NCBI GenBank assembly: GCA_024405255.1
Contig: JAKSOY010000215.1
Coordinates: 1-7,720, forward strand
Length of the DNA: 7,720 bases
Direction: 5' to 3'
Origin: Kiritimatiellia bacterium
Lineage (GTDB): Bacteria > Verrucomicrobiota > Kiritimatiellia > RFP12 > UBA1067
The translations under genes and the position numbers were made by a program. Below the pieces are notes generated by a model, which ran no database searches, was not told where the DNA came from, and saw only the letters and a list, made by a program, of their open reading frames with translations. Positions within the stretch are counted from its first letter, which is position 1; each line of letters opens with the position of its first letter. Positions 1-6,103 of this stretch are shown here, one piece after another.

Positions 1-1
1 G

Positions 2-1978
2 CTCTTCCTTGTCTATTATCTGGCTTTGATCGCCCTGGGCCTTGCGGTCTTGGCGGGCGCGGTTTGGGTGTCGTATCATCTCTCGGTTCACGTTCTTCCG
101 GAGATGCATCACGGACGGGGTGTGATTGGGGTTGTCATTCTGATGGTTGGGATCTTGTCCTTGGCGGGCATGTTCGGACTCTATCTCATCAAGCCCCTGT
201 TCTCGTTCACTTCCAATCGGGATGACCAGCGGGTCGAGGTCGGTCGAGAAGACTGTCCCAAGTTGTTTGAATTGATTGAAGACCTGGCGGATAAGACGGG
301 ATTCTGTTTGCCGAAACACGTCTATCTCACGACGGATGTCAATGCCTGTGTCTTCTACAATATGGGCTTTTGGAGCATCTTCTTCCCCGTCCGAAAGAAT
401 CTCGAGATCGGTCTCGGCCTCTTCAATTCGACGACGGTTCAGGAGGTCAAGGCGATCCTTGCGCATGAGTTTGGCCATTTCGGACAACAGAGCATGAAGG
501 TCGGGTCCGCTGTTTCGATTACGAATACGATTCTCTACCATCTGGTCTATACGGACGATTTCATTGACCGAGCCTTGCAGAGTTGGCGTGTTTCGGGCTT
601 GCTTCTGTGGCGGCTGTTTGGCATCATAACCTCGGCATTGACGTTTTCCGTCAAGTATCTGACGACGTTTGTGTTCAGGTTTGTGGAGCGTGGCGAAATG
701 AAATTGTCACGCCTGATGGAGTTCGGCGCCGACGAGGTGGCGTGCCGTTGCGCGGGAACGGAGGCTGTGGTTTCGGCTCTCTGCAAGACAGATTTGCTGG
801 CAGAACGCGATGAGACCCTCGTCAGGCCTTTTTTGATGAATTTTCGGGAGGAGACGTTCAAGGTGCCCGACAATTATTTTTCGGCGGCAGATGTCGTTGC
901 CGTCTGTGCGGAACGGGACGGATGTCCCTCGCTCAGGGTCGAGGTGCCGATGAGGGAGCCGAAAGTTCCCGATACCGTTGAATCGCGGGTGAAATTCGAT
1001 GATGCAATGAGTACGCATCCCGAGTTGGTTGATCGTTTAGAGGCGGCTCGGGAACTCGCCTGCGTCTGCGCGGATGAAGAACGGCAGGCGGCTTGGACGT
1101 TGATCCCCGAGGAGGTTGTCCAAAAAGTGTCCGATCGCTACTTTGAAGTGAGATGCTCCGAACAGGAAGAGAAACCCCAGCGCGCCACCGTGTCGGAATT
1201 TCGGACGTTCATCGAGAAGTCGTATGCCGAGAATGCGTTTCCGTTGACGGTCAAGCCGTTCTTCGCGCGTGTCTTTGAAACATTTGATTTGAAAAAGGCG
1301 CTTGAGACGAAGGTCGAGAAGAATCCGATGACGTCCGACTACAAACGGCTGGTCGGTTGTTTGAAGACGGCGCGTGATGATCAGAAGACATTGGAAATGA
1401 TTGCTTCCGGGGAAATCGATGCGAAGCGCTTTACGTATGACGGCGTGGCCCATACGCGGAAAACGGTTCCCGTGGAGGCCCATCAAAAGTACGTGGACGA
1501 CCTGATTTCCGCCGTGGCGAAAAAAGACGCCGAGTTGTGTTCCTATTTGGTCCATCGTGGGAATGAAGCCGATCACGCTTTTGTTCGAAAGCAGTATGAA
1601 GAGGTGGTGAAGATCGAAAACCTGATGCTGCAGCTGATCGAGAAGCTGAAAACGCACGATGAATGCGTTGACCGTTCTTTCAAGAAGGAAAATCTGAGCG
1701 ATAAAGAATATCGCGGACTCTGCGTGCATGTGGCCGCCATGGAAAAGGATTTTCAGGACACGATCCGCGAACTTGTGCAAGAGGTCCCCGAGATCGTTTC
1801 GATCCAGCCGGCGGCCTCAACGCTGATCGATTATACGAACAAGAAGCACAACAGCGAGCTCGAGTTCAGTACCGACGCGTTTCAGGAGCTGATGAACCTG
1901 CGGGAAACTTTTGCCACGCTGTGCCAGGACTATCAACGCAAATGCCTCCTCGCACTCGCACGTTTCGCCGTGGCGTAG
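2..1978 (+). CDS. M48-like membrane zinc metallopeptidase with long C-terminal extension (5' end outside window)
   Basis: Probable integral-membrane zinc endopeptidase of the M48 (Ste24/HtpX-like) type, acting at the cytoplasmic membrane. The reading frame is open to the left edge and the residues before the TTG at 26 are already hydrophobic, so the true start lies upstream and the gene is partial. Counting from that TTG: a first membrane segment covers about residues 1-20, a second about 33-55, and a further hydrophobic stretch about 190-220. The zinc site is HEFGH at 147-151 (nt 464-478), and the expected third ligand is E232 in EFGAD (nt 719-721), the usual M48 ExxxD arrangement. HtpX-type enzymes are around 290 residues; here about 350 further residues, charged and probably helical, follow the catalytic part, and I do not recognise that region. 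The family call is strong; substrate and role are unknown. Loss of membrane-protein quality control would be one guess. The gene ends in TAG directly before a palindrome. Confidence 0.85.
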   Translation, partial: LFLVYYLALIALGLAVLAGAVWVSYHLSVHVLPEMHHGRGVIGVVILMVGILSLAGMFGLYLIKPLFSFTSNRDDQRVEVGREDCPKLFELIEDLADKTGFCLPKHVYLTTDVNACVFYNMGFWSIFFPVRKNLEIGLGLFNSTTVQEVKAILAHEFGHFGQQSMKVGSAVSITNTILYHLVYTDDFIDRALQSWRVSGLLLWRLFGIITSALTFSVKYLTTFVFRFVERGEMKLSRLMEFGADEVACRCAGTEAVVSALCKTDLLAERDETLVRPFLMNFREETFKVPDNYFSAADVVAVCAERDGCPSLRVEVPMREPKVPDTVESRVKFDDAMSTHPELVDRLEAARELACVCADEERQAAWTLIPEEVVQKVSDRYFEVRCSEQEEKPQRATVSEFRTFIEKSYAENAFPLTVKPFFARVFETFDLKKALETKVEKNPMTSDYKRLVGCLKTARDDQKTLEMIASGEIDAKRFTYDGVAHTRKTVPVEAHQKYVDDLISAVAKKDAELCSYLVHRGNEADHAFVRKQYEEVVKIENLMLQLIEKLKTHDECVDRSFKKENLSDKEYRGLCVHVAAMEKDFQDTIRELVQEVPEIVSIQPAASTLIDYTNKKHNSELEFSTDAFQELMNLRETFATLCQDYQRKCLLALARFAVA

Positions 1979-2001
1979 GAGAATGTCATTCTCTCTGTTT
2001 T
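1978..2001 (+). terminator. Terminator-like palindrome after the peptidase gene
   Basis: A perfect 15-base palindrome (GAGAATG-T-CATTCTC, 1979-1993) begins one base after the TAG stop. It can fold as a 6-bp stem with a 3-base loop and is followed by TCTGTTTT (1994-2001). The stem is short and not G+C-rich, so termination would be weak. A protein-binding palindrome is an alternative reading. Confidence 0.35.
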
Positions 2002-2057
2002 ACCAAGTGCAAGCCGGCCGTTGTCCGATTCAAATCCCTCAGGTGTTTCTGCTCTTG

Positions 2058-2106
2058 CCTTTTGAAGTTAGATATGGTAAACTTATCCGCATCTAACTTC
2101 AAAAGG
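2058..2106 (+). promoter_or_regulatory. Perfect 16-bp inverted repeat overlapping the feoA translation signal
   Basis: CCTTTTGAAGTTAGAT (2058-2073) is matched exactly by its reverse complement ATCTAACTTCAAAAGG (2091-2106), with a 17-base spacer. The right arm ends in AAAAGG (2101-2106), the best Shine-Dalgarno candidate for feoA, 8 bases before its ATG. As RNA the hairpin would hide that site. As DNA the two arms are a little over three helical turns apart centre to centre, which would suit a dimeric regulator. A weak promoter guess is TTGCCT (2055-2060), 17 bases, TAAACT (2078-2083), which would put the -10 in the spacer. Control by iron through a Fur- or DtxR-type regulator is usual for feo operons, but the arm does not match the classic Fur box, and the regulator is not identified. 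Confidence 0.6.
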
Positions 2107-2114
2107 TTCTTCAG

Positions 2115-2369
2115 ATGACACTTGCAGATTTGAAAACGGGCCAGATGGCCGAAATCACCGGCTATACGCTGGGGACCTCGACGTGTCGGGCGAAGCTGCT
2201 CGCATTAGGGTTGACGCATGGTGTGCAAGTGAAGGTCATGAATGTGGCGCCGTTGGGCGACCCGTTCGAACTTGCCGTGCGCGGCTACCATTTGTCGCTC
2301 CGCAAGGCCGAAGTGACGGGCATCAAAGTGCGGTTGTTGACGAAGGACGATTTTATTGTCAAGAAGTGA
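2115..2369 (+). CDS. feoA: Ferrous iron transport protein A (FeoA)
   Basis: Small cytosolic SH3-like partner of the FeoB ferrous-iron transporter, thought to modulate FeoB through protein-protein contact. The 84-residue length is typical. The whole chain follows the family pattern: an N-terminal LADLKTGQ segment, LLALGLTHG around residues 28-36, then VAPLGDPFELAVRGYHLSLRK at about 44-64, the most conserved block of FeoA. The ATG at 2115 is preceded by AAAAGG (2101-2106) with an 8-base gap, and that site sits inside the right arm of a long inverted repeat. The TGA at 2367-2369 lies 10 bases before the feoB start, so the two genes are almost certainly one transcript. No FeoC-like gene is present. 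Identification is secure. Confidence 0.95.
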   Translation: MTLADLKTGQMAEITGYTLGTSTCRAKLLALGLTHGVQVKVMNVAPLGDPFELAVRGYHLSLRKAEVTGIKVRLLTKDDFIVKK

Positions 2370-2379
2370 GGATGGTGAA

Positions 2380-4563
2380 ATGTCCAAGGCGTTGACAATC
2401 GGCCTCATCGGTAATCCGAACAGCGGCAAGACGACGCTGTTCAATGGGCTCACCGGCTCGAAGCAGCAGATTGGCAACTGGCCCGGCGTGACGGTCGAGA
2501 AGAAGGAAGGCGAGATGTCCTTGTCGGACGGGCAGTCCGTCAAGGTCGTCGATTTGCCGGGCGTCTACTCCCTGATGGCGACGAGCGACGACGAGCGGGC
2601 GACCTACGAGTACGTGCTCTCGCACGAAGCCGACCTCTATGTGAACATACTTGATGCGACGACGCTGGAGCGCAATCTCTACTTGACCCTCCTGCTGGCG
2701 GAACTGCAGGTGCCGATGGTCGTCGTCGTGACGATGATGGACATTGCCCGCCAGCGGAACATTGATATTGAGCTTGCGCATCTCTCCGAGCACCTCGGGG
2801 TGCCGGTTGTGGGCGTGAACGCGAACAATCCGCTGGATATCCGGCGGCTTGTTCAAACGCTCGAGAAGACATTGCCTGCGGCGAAACCGCCGTCCATCCG
2901 GCTTGACTACGGCAATGAACTCGAGCAGGAAATCGACATTCTGTCCTCGTGCACGATCAAGACCGCCCAGGCGCTCAAGGTTTCGCCGCGCTGGGTGGCA
3001 ATCAAGACGCTCGAAGGGGAGCCGCTTGTCACCAAGGCGTTGCTCGCCTACCACGACATGGCGCCGGAGGTCGTTGAAGGCGCGATTGCGCGTGTGACGG
3101 AGGTCCTGCAGGATCCGCCGGACATCGAACTCGCCGAGGCCCGCTACGGCGTGATTGCGGGCCTCGTTCGCGATGTGGTGCACATCCGTAAGTCGAAGAT
3201 GTATTTTTCCGAGATCATCGACCGGTTTGTCCTGAATCGTTTCCTCGGACTGCCGCTCTTCTTCGCGATCATGGCTGGCGTGTTCGGACTCGTCAGCATG
3301 ATGGGAGGCGTGCCGACGGCGTTCTTTCATGAATGGGGGACCGCGATTTTCGAACGGGCGCTAGGTGTCTTTGTTTCGCAGCTGTTCGGCGCACCTAACT
3401 GGGTGACGGCGGTGATAGTGGCTGTCGGTGGCGCATTCAACATCCTTTTCTCGTTCATTCCTGTCATTTTTACGATGTTCCTGGCGCTCGCCATTCTTGA
3501 GGACTCGGGGTACATTGCGCGTGCGGCGTTTCTGGCGGACCGGTTCATGCGCGGAATCGGGCTCCCGGGCAAGTCCTTTGTGCCGCTTCTCGTGGGGTTC
3601 GGCTGTACGGTGCCGGCGATTCTGGCGACGCGGATGCTTGATTCGAAGCGGGACCGTCTGCTCACGGTCTTCATGATTCCGTTTATGAGCTGCGGCGCGA
3701 AGCTGCCCGTGTATGCGGCTTTTGCCGTCGCATTCTCGCCCGAGGCCCCGTGGAAGCTGATGCTCGCCTTGTATCTCACCGGTATCGGACTCGGGACCCT
3801 CGTCGGCTTCATTCTCAAGAAGACGCTCTTCCGCGGCACGCCGGCGCACTTCATCATGGAATTGCCGCCGTATCATCCGCCGCGGCCGCGTCACTTCCTT
3901 CGGCATGCGCTGGAGAACCTCGTCGGCTTCCTCTGGCGGGCAGGCAAGTTCATCGTTCCGATGATGCTTGTGCTGGGGTTGCTCAATAGCTTTGACGTGC
4001 GTGGGCATGCGACGCTCAATGGCGATGTTTCATCAGACTCGCTGCTTTCTGCCGTGGGGCGCGCGTGTACGCCCGTGTTCGAGCCGATCGGCGTCGAAAA
4101 GGAAAATTGGCAGGCGTCTGTGGCGATTTTCACGGGACTCTTCGCGAAGGAGTCCGTCATCGGCACCCTGAATGGCCTCTACTCGCAGTCGGCGGCGATT
4201 GAGATGAAGGCGGGAGATCCTGCGGAATGGGCCGAGGCGAAATCGGAGGAACTCACGGGGCGGGCGGAGCTGCGCCGCCACTTCACGAAAGGCTTCCACC
4301 AGGCATTCGCCTATCTGCTCTTCATCCTTCTCTATATGCCCTGTCTCGGTGCGACGGCTGTCGTGTTCAAGGAGATCGGGAAGGGCTATGGCTGCGTCTT
4401 CATCGCCTATCTCACCATGCTAGGGTGGTCCGTGGCGACTCTCTACCATGCCGTCATGGTCTCGCAGAGCCTGCTCTGGTTTGCGGTCGGCGCGGGCATC
4501 CTTGCGATGATGTTCGGTACCTTCAGCTGGTATGGTAAGCATCATCGCGTCGATCTGACGTGA
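2380..4563 (+). CDS. feoB: Ferrous iron transporter FeoB (G-domain plus membrane core)
   Basis: Inner-membrane Fe2+ importer with an N-terminal GTPase-like domain; 727 residues from the ATG at 2380, which has GAGGA (2368-2372) 7 bases upstream. A TTG further upstream (2356) would overlap feoA and has no better signal. The G domain shows G1 GNPNSGKT (11-18), G2 T38 in GVTVE, and G3 DLPG (58-61). G4 reads TMMD (118-121) where FeoB normally has NxxD, and the G5 region reads NAN (147-149) rather than S/T-A. A helical spacer follows to about residue 275. The membrane core starts near VLNRFLGLPLFF and carries the two Gate regions, with conserved cysteines at C409 (GFGC), C438 (SCGA) and C655 (MPC). 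The C-terminus stops soon after the last membrane helix and lacks the cysteine-rich tail seen in enterobacterial FeoB. Transport of Fe2+ is inferred from family; nucleotide preference is the open point. Confidence 0.95.
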   Translation: MSKALTIGLIGNPNSGKTTLFNGLTGSKQQIGNWPGVTVEKKEGEMSLSDGQSVKVVDLPGVYSLMATSDDERATYEYVLSHEADLYVNILDATTLERNLYLTLLLAELQVPMVVVVTMMDIARQRNIDIELAHLSEHLGVPVVGVNANNPLDIRRLVQTLEKTLPAAKPPSIRLDYGNELEQEIDILSSCTIKTAQALKVSPRWVAIKTLEGEPLVTKALLAYHDMAPEVVEGAIARVTEVLQDPPDIELAEARYGVIAGLVRDVVHIRKSKMYFSEIIDRFVLNRFLGLPLFFAIMAGVFGLVSMMGGVPTAFFHEWGTAIFERALGVFVSQLFGAPNWVTAVIVAVGGAFNILFSFIPVIFTMFLALAILEDSGYIARAAFLADRFMRGIGLPGKSFVPLLVGFGCTVPAILATRMLDSKRDRLLTVFMIPFMSCGAKLPVYAAFAVAFSPEAPWKLMLALYLTGIGLGTLVGFILKKTLFRGTPAHFIMELPPYHPPRPRHFLRHALENLVGFLWRAGKFIVPMMLVLGLLNSFDVRGHATLNGDVSSDSLLSAVGRACTPVFEPIGVEKENWQASVAIFTGLFAKESVIGTLNGLYSQSAAIEMKAGDPAEWAEAKSEELTGRAELRRHFTKGFHQAFAYLLFILLYMPCLGATAVVFKEIGKGYGCVFIAYLTMLGWSVATLYHAVMVSQSLLWFAVGAGILAMMFGTFSWYGKHHRVDLT

Positions 4564-4658
4564 GTCTGCGCCTGTCCTGACCTTCCGTCTACGCCTTGAC
4601 GAGAAAAGGTAAAACTGACGGTCGTTCATATATTGTTCAACACAGGTAAGTAGATTTG
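4564..4658. other. Spacer after feoB, no strong terminator seen
   Basis: I see no gene here. The only structures are weak: a 4-bp hairpin CGTC (4586-4589) / GACG (4598-4601), and a longer-range CCGTC (4585-4589) / GACGG (4617-4621). Neither has a T-tract, so no confident intrinsic terminator for feoB can be named. A+T-rich bases near 4627-4640 lead into the promoter at 4659. Confidence 0.5.
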
Positions 4659-4667
4659 TGCTATACT
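4659..4667 (+). promoter_or_regulatory. Extended -10 promoter element
   Basis: TGcTATACT (TG at 4659-4660, TATACT at 4662-4667) is a textbook extended -10 box, five of six to TATAAT. No good -35 lies at 16-18 bases, which extended -10 promoters tolerate; TTGTTC at 4633-4638 is too far. Transcription would start near 4674, exactly at the first base of a strong hairpin, which supports the call. Confidence 0.55.
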
Positions 4668-4673
4668 ATCGCC

Positions 4674-4870
4674 TGTTTCGTTTACGCAGCGAAGTGGAAA
4701 CACTTTTAAGGGGAAGACGAAACAAATAGGACCCGTCTCGGTCTCTCGGCCGATGAGCGGCGACATCATTTACGTGGCATCAAAGCTGCGTGCTGTTCTG
4801 ACAAAACCGACCAAGTTTTCAATAACAAGCAGCATGTATGTGGAGGTGCGCCCGTCTGGGCGCATTTTCT
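4674..4870 (+). ncRNA. Candidate structured small RNA or 5' leader, about 197 nt, family not recognised
   Basis: From the predicted start, TGTTTCGT (4674-4681) pairs perfectly with ACGAAACA (4717-4724). Inside this sits AAGTG-GAAA-CACTT (4692-4705), a stem capped by a GNRA-type tetraloop, separated from the outer stem by purine-rich internal loops. Further on, 4789-4797 pairs with 4828-4836 (two G-T pairs) and encloses AAAAC (4803-4807) / GTTTT (4815-4819) with loop CGACCAA. The element ends with a G+C-rich hairpin and T-tract (4844-4870). Promoter, fold and terminator in order suggest a discrete transcript. It does not match 6S RNA (no closing stem joining the ends), tmRNA, RNase P RNA, SRP RNA or a riboswitch core that I know. 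Alternatively it is an attenuated leader of the methyltransferase operon. Confidence 0.45.
4844..4870 (+). terminator. Intrinsic terminator candidate 1
   Basis: TGCGCCC (4847-4853), loop GTCT, GGGCGCA (4858-4864): a perfect 7-bp G+C-rich stem, extendable at its base through G-T and A-T pairs to 4844/4867, with TTTTCT at 4865-4870. This is the best intrinsic terminator in the window. It lies about 170 bases before the methyltransferase start, so it must end a small RNA or be bypassed. Confidence 0.65.
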
Positions 4871-5042
4871 CGTACTGCATTTGTTATGGGCTCTTGGTCG
4901 GGCCTTGTCAGAGTGCATGAGGGAACTTGCGCTCTTTTTCGTGCATACTGCGAGTGTGGGCAGCTTCCTACTGGTCTTGAACTGCAGGAGAGAAGGTTGA
5001 GCGCAGAGGAAGAGCGCTTCATGCGCGATAGTACGGAGAAAG
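4871..5042. other. Leader upstream of the methyltransferase, no convincing gene
   Basis: Between the first terminator and the methyltransferase I see no credible protein gene. A 27-codon frame (ATG 4917 to TGA 4998-5000), hydrophobic in the middle, lacks a ribosome site. AGCGC (5000-5004) / GCGCT (5014-5018) forms a small hairpin just upstream of the ribosome site GGAG (5035-5038). TTGTCA (4905-4910) resembles a -35 but has no matching -10 at normal spacing. A controller-protein gene, often found in restriction-modification loci, is not visible. Confidence 0.4.
4911..4940 (+). terminator. Intrinsic terminator candidate 2, or attenuator
   Basis: GAGTGCA (4911-4917) pairs with TGCGCTC (4928-4934; one G-T pair) around a 10-base loop and is followed by TTTTTC (4935-4940). 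The stem's right arm is also exactly complementary to GAGCGCA at 4999-5005, so a competing fold that disrupts the terminator is possible. Confidence 0.4.
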
Positions 5043-6077
5043 ATGATGGGCAGGTCCTCGGATTTGACCTTGGCGAAGAAGCGCAAGAAGGACGAATTCT
5101 ACACGCAACTCGTGGACATCGAAAACGAGATGCGCCATTATAAGCGGCATTTCGAAGGTAAGACCGTTCTCTGCAATTGTGACGATCCCCGTTCGAGCAA
5201 TTTTTTCCGGTTTTTCTCGGAACGCTTTGAGGCCCTGAATTTGAAGAAACTGATCGCGACGTGCTACAAGAGCCGGGACATTGATCTTTTTTCGCAAAAA
5301 GATAGCGAACGCGCCGTCTACCAGATATATGAAGGGGACAGGAACGGAAATCTGGTTGTCGACGACGAAGAGGTGGATGTGAAGTATTTGAATGGCGACG
5401 GCGATTTCCGTAGCTCGGAATGTATCGAACTTCTGAAGGAGGCGGACATCGTCGTCACCAATCCGCCGTTCTCGCTGTTTCGGGAATTCATGGCGACGCT
5501 TCTCCAATACGACAAGAAGTTTTTAATCATCGGCAACGTCAATGCCTTGAAGTACAAGGAGATATTTCCGTTGATCATGTCCGACAGGATCTGGCTCGGT
5601 GCCAGCATTCACAGCGGTGATCGGGAGTTCGGTGTTCCGGACGACTATCCTCTTGAGGCGGCGGGATGCCGGATCGATGACCGAGGGCACAAGTTCATCC
5701 GTGTGAAGGGCGTACGCTGGTACACGAACCTCGAGTATTCAGCCCGCCATGAGAAGATGCCTCTCTATCGCACATATTCGCCAGAGGCGTTTCCGAAGTT
5801 CGTGAATTACGACGCCATCAGTGTTGAGAAGACTGCGGATATTCCAATGGATTACGACGGCTTGATGGGCGTTCCGATCACATTCATGGACAAGTACAAT
5901 CCCGATCAGTTTGAGATTGTGGGAATGAGCTTGGAATTGGCAGATATGTCAATCATTAGGGAACGGCTGGGAAGAAATGACGGCGGGCCGACGTTCTACC
6001 TTGAACGAAACGGACGCCTGGAACGTCTCTACGATCGTATCGTGATTCGTCATCGCCGACTGAACGATACGATTTAG
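5043..6077 (+). CDS. M.EcoRI-family adenine-specific DNA methyltransferase
   Basis: DNA N6-adenine methyltransferase using S-adenosylmethionine; family known from M.EcoRI, which modifies the second A of GAATTC. At 344 residues it is close to M.EcoRI in length and can be followed along most of its chain: DEFYTQ (17-22), DIENEM (25-30), CNCDDPR then SNFF (44-55), NGDGDFRSSE (117-126), the catalytic motif NPPF (140-143) within DIVVTNPPFSLFREF, KKFLIIGNVN (158-167), IWLG (183-186) and PMDYDGLMGVPITF (268-281). The last 60 residues are more divergent. Two adjacent ATGs (5043, 5046) are possible; GGAG at 5035-5038 fits the second slightly better. Target recognition is inferred as GAATTC or a relative and is not shown here. 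A DUF262-HNH nuclease gene follows after 26 bases, pointing to a shared operon and a defence role. Base composition is lower in G+C than in that downstream gene. Confidence 0.92.
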   Translation: MMGRSSDLTLAKKRKKDEFYTQLVDIENEMRHYKRHFEGKTVLCNCDDPRSSNFFRFFSERFEALNLKKLIATCYKSRDIDLFSQKDSERAVYQIYEGDRNGNLVVDDEEVDVKYLNGDGDFRSSECIELLKEADIVVTNPPFSLFREFMATLLQYDKKFLIIGNVNALKYKEIFPLIMSDRIWLGASIHSGDREFGVPDDYPLEAAGCRIDDRGHKFIRVKGVRWYTNLEYSARHEKMPLYRTYSPEAFPKFVNYDAISVEKTADIPMDYDGLMGVPITFMDKYNPDQFEIVGMSLELADMSIIRERLGRNDGGPTFYLERNGRLERLYDRIVIRHRRLNDTI

Positions 6078-6103
6078 ATGATTTTTTCAAAGGAACTTGA
6101 ACG

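Noticed and set aside
2010..2046. tRNA-like T-loop (GATTCAAATCCC)
   Set aside because: The flanking bases do not form the 5-bp T stem, and no acceptor, anticodon or D arm can be built around it.
2356..2379. Upstream TTG start for feoB
   Set aside because: It overlaps the end of feoA and adds eight residues absent from the family; the ATG at 2380 has a good ribosome site and begins with the usual FeoB N-terminus.
2359..3330. Long - strand open frame opposite feoB, and similar ones opposite the peptidase and nuclease genes
   Set aside because: These are antisense shadows of G+C-rich coding sequence; the residue make-up is R/H-rich with no domain, while the + strand proteins are conserved families.
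4674..4870. 6S RNA, tmRNA, RNase P RNA or SRP RNA identity for the structured element
   Set aside because: The 5' end pairs locally rather than with the 3' end, and none of the conserved core sequences of these RNAs is present.
4917..5000. 27-codon frame as a leader peptide
   Set aside because: It has a hydrophobic core and lies over terminator 2, but there is no Shine-Dalgarno before it and no run of regulatory codons; not enough to call a gene.
4766..5086. 106-codon - strand frame across the intergenic region
   Set aside because: No family resemblance, no ribosome site, and it overlaps the methylase start; it reads the terminator hairpins as protein.
4838..5143. 101-codon + strand frame ahead of and overlapping the methylase start
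   Set aside because: It runs through the terminator hairpin and overlaps the well-supported methylase by about 100 bases in another frame; no ribosome site and no recognisable domain.
5284..5303. Perfect 8-bp hairpin ATCTTTTT-TCGC-AAAAAGAT inside the methylase gene
   Set aside because: A+T-only apart from one pair, within conserved coding sequence (DLFSQKD), and without a terminator-like tail; most likely a by-product of the codons.
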